From JAJPKK01 sp035311445 (GTDB lineage: Bacteria > Pseudomonadota > Alphaproteobacteria > Rhizobiales > Xanthobacteraceae), in the NCBI GenBank assembly GCA_035311445.1, contig DATGCX010000103.1:1-18855 (forward strand): a stretch of DNA of 18,855 nt, written 5' to 3'. The notes beneath the pieces are model-generated. The model searched no databases. It was given only the letters and a program-made list of their open reading frames with translations, and had not been told where the DNA came from. Position numbers and translations under genes: made by a program. Of this stretch, positions 16,039 to 18,855 are shown piece after piece; within the stretch, counting starts at the first letter, position 1; each line of letters starts with the position of its first letter.

Positions 16039-16308
16039 TTATTCGGTGGCGCGCGATTGCCGCAGCAACCCTGCCGCCTTCATTTCATCATGCAACGCGA
16101 TTGGGTCCCAGTCGTACCCGTTCAGCCACGTCAGGGCGCCGTCTTCTATGAATACGCATACGAAGTAGCCCGGGTCTTTCAAAGGGGCGACCATCGACCC
16201 GGACCTTTGCAGGATGAATCCGAAATCACGCGTGCCAACGGTCCCATCCGAAAATTCGAGTTCCAGCTTGAAACCACCCAGCCGACGGATGCCGATTACA
16301 TCAATCAT
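16039..16308 (-). CDS. DUF2442 family small protein
   Basis: The 89-residue product starts at the ATG 16306-16308, preceded by AAGGTGACA, a good ribosome site that overlaps the end of the upstream gene. MIDVIGIRRLGGFKLELEFSDG, then FGFILQRSG and WLNGYDWDPIALHDEM identify DUF2442, a small beta-rich family commonly found next to DUF4160 proteins and often treated as antitoxin-like. No DUF4160 gene is visible nearby. Its start is two bases after the stop codon of the exported RidA-like gene, so translation is probably coupled. The pairing may be accidental fusion of an acquired gene to an existing transcript. Confidence 0.8.
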   Translation of the reverse strand: MIDVIGIRRLGGFKLELEFSDGTVGTRDFGFILQRSGSMVAPLKDPGYFVCVFIEDGALTWLNGYDWDPIALHDEMKAAGLLRQSRATE

Positions 16309-16310
16309 TG

Positions 16311-16781
16311 TCACCTTGGCGAACACGGACTGGCATTCGAGCACCGGTCCCCGATCACGGCGACCCCCTGAATCTCGATCAATATCCCGGGCACCGCGAA
16401 GTTGGACACCGTGATGAGGGCGCTGCCCGGGTAGCGGCCAGCGGGGAAAATCTCGCGGCGCAGTTCGGTCAGGCGGTCGCCGTTGCGCGGGTCGTTGATG
16501 AACACCGTCATGGTGACCATGTCGGCGAGGCTTCCGCCGGCCCGCTTCAGTGTGAGGTCGAGCTGTCGGAACGCTTCGCGGGCCTGGGTCTCGAAATCGC
16601 CGGTATTGCCGCCGGTCTGGCCGGCCAGCCACACGATCCGCCCGCCTTCGGTGATCACGGCGGGCGAATAGGCGCGCGATTTCTGCCGCTCGTTGCCTTC
16701 AAGATATTCGGCCGACAATGCCTGCGCCGAGAAACCGGCGATAAGAGCGATGCCACAAATAAGTCGCGAGCTGACGCGCAT
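16311..16781 (-). CDS. Exported RidA/YjgF-family protein lacking the usual arginine
   Basis: The 156-residue protein starts at the ATG 16779-16781 behind GGGAGGAACGG, a strong site; a much longer in-frame extension to 17096 has no support. Residues 1-24 (SSRLICGIALIAGFSAQALSA) look like a cleaved signal peptide, so it should act in the periplasm, unlike classical RidA. The body is YjgF/RidA-like: IVWLAGQTGGNTGDFETQAREAF, then RAGGSLADMVTMTVFINDPRN and VPGILIEIQGVAVIGD. Classical RidA needs an Arg at the end of the YPAR-x-type motif to hydrolyse imines. Here the place reads RYPGSALITV with no Arg at that position, so enamine/imine deaminase activity is doubtful, as in the Arg-lacking Rid subfamilies. 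The tail after VAVIGD looks atypical. It is divergent from mepA and two bases from DUF2442. Confidence 0.8.
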   Translation of the reverse strand: MRVSSRLICGIALIAGFSAQALSAEYLEGNERQKSRAYSPAVITEGGRIVWLAGQTGGNTGDFETQAREAFRQLDLTLKRAGGSLADMVTMTVFINDPRNGDRLTELRREIFPAGRYPGSALITVSNFAVPGILIEIQGVAVIGDRCSNASPCSPR

Positions 16782-16935
16782 CCGTTCCTCCCGTTGCTGA
16801 ACCGTTAGGCCATCATAACGGACGGTACCCACGCGGGCAGCATCTGCCGGCAAAATTCCGGAGCAGTCACAAATTCGCCCGGTATAGGCATCACGGCTTC
16901 CCCCCAACCGTTGGGTTGCGCTAAAAATCCAGCCG

Positions 16936-17865
16936 ATGGGGACTTGTCTGACACGCCATGCCCTGTGCCTGATGCTGGCCGCCGCCGCAACCTGCGCGAC
17001 GGCGCAGGAGAAGGGCACGCTCGAGCCGCACGCGCTGCCGCCGCTGGCACATCCTGATGATCCCAAAACGCCGGCAAAGCAGCTGTTTGGCCGCATTGCG
17101 GCCCCGACGCAAGGGAATTCCCATGTGGTGGGATTTTACGCCAACGGCTGTCTTGCGGGCGGCGCCGCTCTCCCCACCGATGGCCCGGCGTGGCAGGTGA
17201 TGCGGCTGTCCCGCAATCGCAACTGGGGTCACCCCACGCTCATCCGCTTCCTGGAGAAGCTCGCGACCAAGGTGCACGGGGCGGGCACCTGGAACGGCCT
17301 GCTGGTCGGCGACATGTCGCAGCCGCGTGGCGGGCCGATGATCACCGGGCACGCCAGCCATCAGGTTGGCCTCGACGCCGACATCTGGCTCACCCCGATG
17401 CCGGATTACGCGTTATCGCTCGTCGAGCGCGAAGAAATGTCCGCCACCAACGTGGTGGCGCGGGACCGGCGCGACGTCGATCCGTCGATCTGGACTCCCG
17501 GCCATACTGCTGTGATCAAGACGGCCGCGCGCGACCCCAAGGTGGAGCGCATCTTCGTCAATGCGGCGATCAAGAAGGCGCTGTGCCGCGATAGCGACCC
17601 TGATCGCGAGTGGATGAGCAAGGTGCGGCCCTACTGGGGGCACGACTATCATTTTCACGTCCGTCTGTATTGCCCTTCCGACAGCTCGGAATGCAAGCCG
17701 CAACCGCCGCCGCCGCCCGGCGACGGCTGCGGCAAGGATCTGGACTGGTGGTTCACGGACGCGGTGCTGCACCCCAAGCCGCCGCCGGCACCAGAAAAGG
17801 CCAAGCCGCCGCTGACCATGGCCAACCTGCCGCCCGCCTGCCACCGTGTGCTGACGGCGCAGTGA
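16936..17865 (+). CDS. mepA: Penicillin-insensitive murein DD-endopeptidase MepA
   Basis: MepA cleaves the D-Ala-meso-diaminopimelate cross-bridge of peptidoglycan in the periplasm and is a zinc metallopeptidase of family M74. A signal peptide is present (CLTRHALCLMLAAAATCATA, then Q). Catalytic sites follow the family order: GHASHQVGLDADIW (His139, His142, Asp149) and WGHDYHFHVRLYCP (His239, His241). In E. coli the equivalents are His110, His113, Asp120, His209 and His211. NGCLAGGAAL and YCPSDSSECK supply cysteines used in disulfides. The protein is 309 residues, slightly longer than the E. coli enzyme, because of a Pro-rich segment (residues 256-262 and around 284). The ATG at 16936 gives a normal signal peptide but has only a weak ribosome site. 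The pdxA-like gene begins 64 bases later. Confidence 0.93.
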   Translation: MGTCLTRHALCLMLAAAATCATAQEKGTLEPHALPPLAHPDDPKTPAKQLFGRIAAPTQGNSHVVGFYANGCLAGGAALPTDGPAWQVMRLSRNRNWGHPTLIRFLEKLATKVHGAGTWNGLLVGDMSQPRGGPMITGHASHQVGLDADIWLTPMPDYALSLVEREEMSATNVVARDRRDVDPSIWTPGHTAVIKTAARDPKVERIFVNAAIKKALCRDSDPDREWMSKVRPYWGHDYHFHVRLYCPSDSSECKPQPPPPPGDGCGKDLDWWFTDAVLHPKPPPAPEKAKPPLTMANLPPACHRVLTAQ

Positions 17866-17929
17866 AGGGCGCCGCAGGTAGGCCTGTCGTGGTGAAAATT
17901 GCACCGGCTGCCGCCACCTCGGACCAAAT

Positions 17930-18855
17930 ATGGCTATCACCCGACTTCCCAGAATCGCCATCGCCACCGGCGATCCGGCCGGGATCGGCCCGGAGATCAG
18001 CCTCAAAGCGGCCCTCGATGCCCAGGTTCGAGCAATGTGCCGACCATTGATCGTGGGCGATCCGACAGTGCTGGATTTGCATGCTCGTGCGGCTGGAATT
18101 ACGGCGCCGCTCCGTGTCGTTACCGCACCACAGGACGCCGATTGGACCAACGACGCCGTCAACCTTTTGGCCGTCCCGATGCCGGAGCCGACGGAAGTGA
18201 AATTCGGCACCAACGCCGCTGCTTATGGGCGGGCGGCGCTCGTGACCTGCAGCCGCGCCATCCGGGCGGCGCTCGACGGCGATATCGAAGCGGTATTGGC
18301 GGCGCCACAGAACCAGACCTCGATCGCGGCGGCGAACATTCCGTTCGACGGACACCCGAGCTTCGTCGCCAGCGAAACCGGCATGGAGCGACACGATGTG
18401 TTCATGATGCTGTGGTTCGGCAATACCCGCATCGTACATTGCACGCTCCACGTCGGCGTCGCCGAAGCGCTCGCACTCATCACGCTGGACCGTGTGGGCC
18501 GCACCATCCGGGCGACCGACGTGGCGCTCCGACGCTTCGGCATCGCGACGCCCAGGATTCTGGTGAGCGGCCTCAATCCCCACGCCGGCGAGGGGGGTCT
18601 GTTCGGCCGCGAGGAGATCGACATCATCGTGCCGGCCATTGCGGCGGCGCGCCAAACAGGCATCGACGTTGCAGGACCGTTCGGCTGCGACACCGTGTTC
18701 CACAAGACTGGCGCCGACGCCTTCGTGGTCATGTTGCACGATCAGGGTCACATCGCCGCGAAACTGCAGGCGCCCAACCAAGCCGCCGCGTTCGCGATCG
18801 GCAGCCCGATCCTGTTCGCTTCGGTCGCACACGGCAGCGCTTTTGACATCGCCGG
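17930..18855 (+). CDS. PdxA-family dehydrogenase, TphB-like, cut by the window edge
   Basis: The open frame runs from the ATG at 17930 to the end of the window (308 codons). It is a PdxA-family metal-dependent NAD(P) dehydrogenase: IATGDPAGIGPEISLKAAL at the N terminus, HCTLHVGVAEAL, VSGLNPHAGEGGLFGREE, MLHDQGHIAAKL and SVAHGSAFDIAG near the edge. The metal-binding His residues of the GLNPHAGE, HDQGH and TLH motifs are present. Where true PdxA has a K-x-AL...PGHTE segment, this protein reads PQNQTSIAAANIPFDGHPS. That divergence resembles, from memory, TphB, the cis-dihydrodiol dehydrogenase of terephthalate degradation. I therefore infer a paralogue acting on a cis-dihydrodiol or 4-hydroxy acid rather than the vitamin B6 enzyme. 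The ribosome site is weak. Usual length is about 330 residues, so roughly 20-30 are missing. Confidence 0.85.
   Translation, partial: MAITRLPRIAIATGDPAGIGPEISLKAALDAQVRAMCRPLIVGDPTVLDLHARAAGITAPLRVVTAPQDADWTNDAVNLLAVPMPEPTEVKFGTNAAAYGRAALVTCSRAIRAALDGDIEAVLAAPQNQTSIAAANIPFDGHPSFVASETGMERHDVFMMLWFGNTRIVHCTLHVGVAEALALITLDRVGRTIRATDVALRRFGIATPRILVSGLNPHAGEGGLFGREEIDIIVPAIAAARQTGIDVAGPFGCDTVFHKTGADAFVVMLHDQGHIAAKLQAPNQAAAFAIGSPILFASVAHGSAFDIA

Noticed and set aside
17413..18846. Long open frames on both strands over the mepA end and the PdxA-family gene (up to 359 codons)
   Set aside because: They are shadows of GC-rich codon use. Only the frame starting at 17930 shows family motifs.

Overview
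The window looks like high-GC alphaproteobacterial chromosome, most likely from the order Hyphomicrobiales (a Bradyrhizobium, Rhodopseudomonas or Rhodoplanes type of genome). This rests on the high GC, a LepA of the usual alphaproteobacterial length, FixK/FNR-type boxes, an IS110 remnant, a DUF6455 protein and a paired CTCCCCGC hairpin repeat of the kind scattered through these genomes. The organism is an inference from protein style; no rRNA or tRNA was found.

Left part (1-4560): accessory and partly decayed. A noncoding stretch leads to an unrecognised exported protein (578-1324). Next come an IS110-family transposase remnant that is frameshifted and truncated (1433-1734), a membrane-anchored alpha/beta hydrolase (1923-2957), about 540 bp with no recognisable gene, and a patatin-like phospholipase split by a frameshift (3496-4352, minus).

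Middle (4558-12761): mostly intact metabolic and exported proteins. They are an exported YtcJ-like amidohydrolase (minus), a divergent exported protein of unknown function, an FAD aromatic-ring hydroxylase (minus), a likely two-gene unit of small exported proteins (DUF6152 and an unknown), a cysteine-rich DUF6455 protein behind a textbook FixK/FNR box and -10, a repeat-bearing gap, and a UbiD-family decarboxylase. The hydroxylase, UbiD-type decarboxylase, amidohydrolase and the TphB-like dehydrogenase at the right edge suggest catabolism of aromatic or heterocyclic carboxylic acids. They are not one operon, and no substrate can be named from sequence.

Right part (12770-18855): a remnant of a LuxR/NarL-type DNA-binding domain with a second FixK/FNR-like box upstream, then the housekeeping gene lepA. 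Three small accessory-type genes follow (an unknown membrane-anchored protein, DUF2283, and DUF2442 on the other strand). DUF2442 sits two bases behind an exported RidA-like protein. Divergent from that pair is mepA (murein endopeptidase), then a PdxA-family dehydrogenase, closest by recall to TphB, cut by the window edge.

No CRISPR array, phage, defence island or obviously new multi-gene machine is visible. The best leads are the FixK/FNR-controlled DUF6455 gene, the TphB-like PdxA paralogue, the RidA-like protein lacking the usual arginine, and the FixK-like box in front of an orphan HTH.
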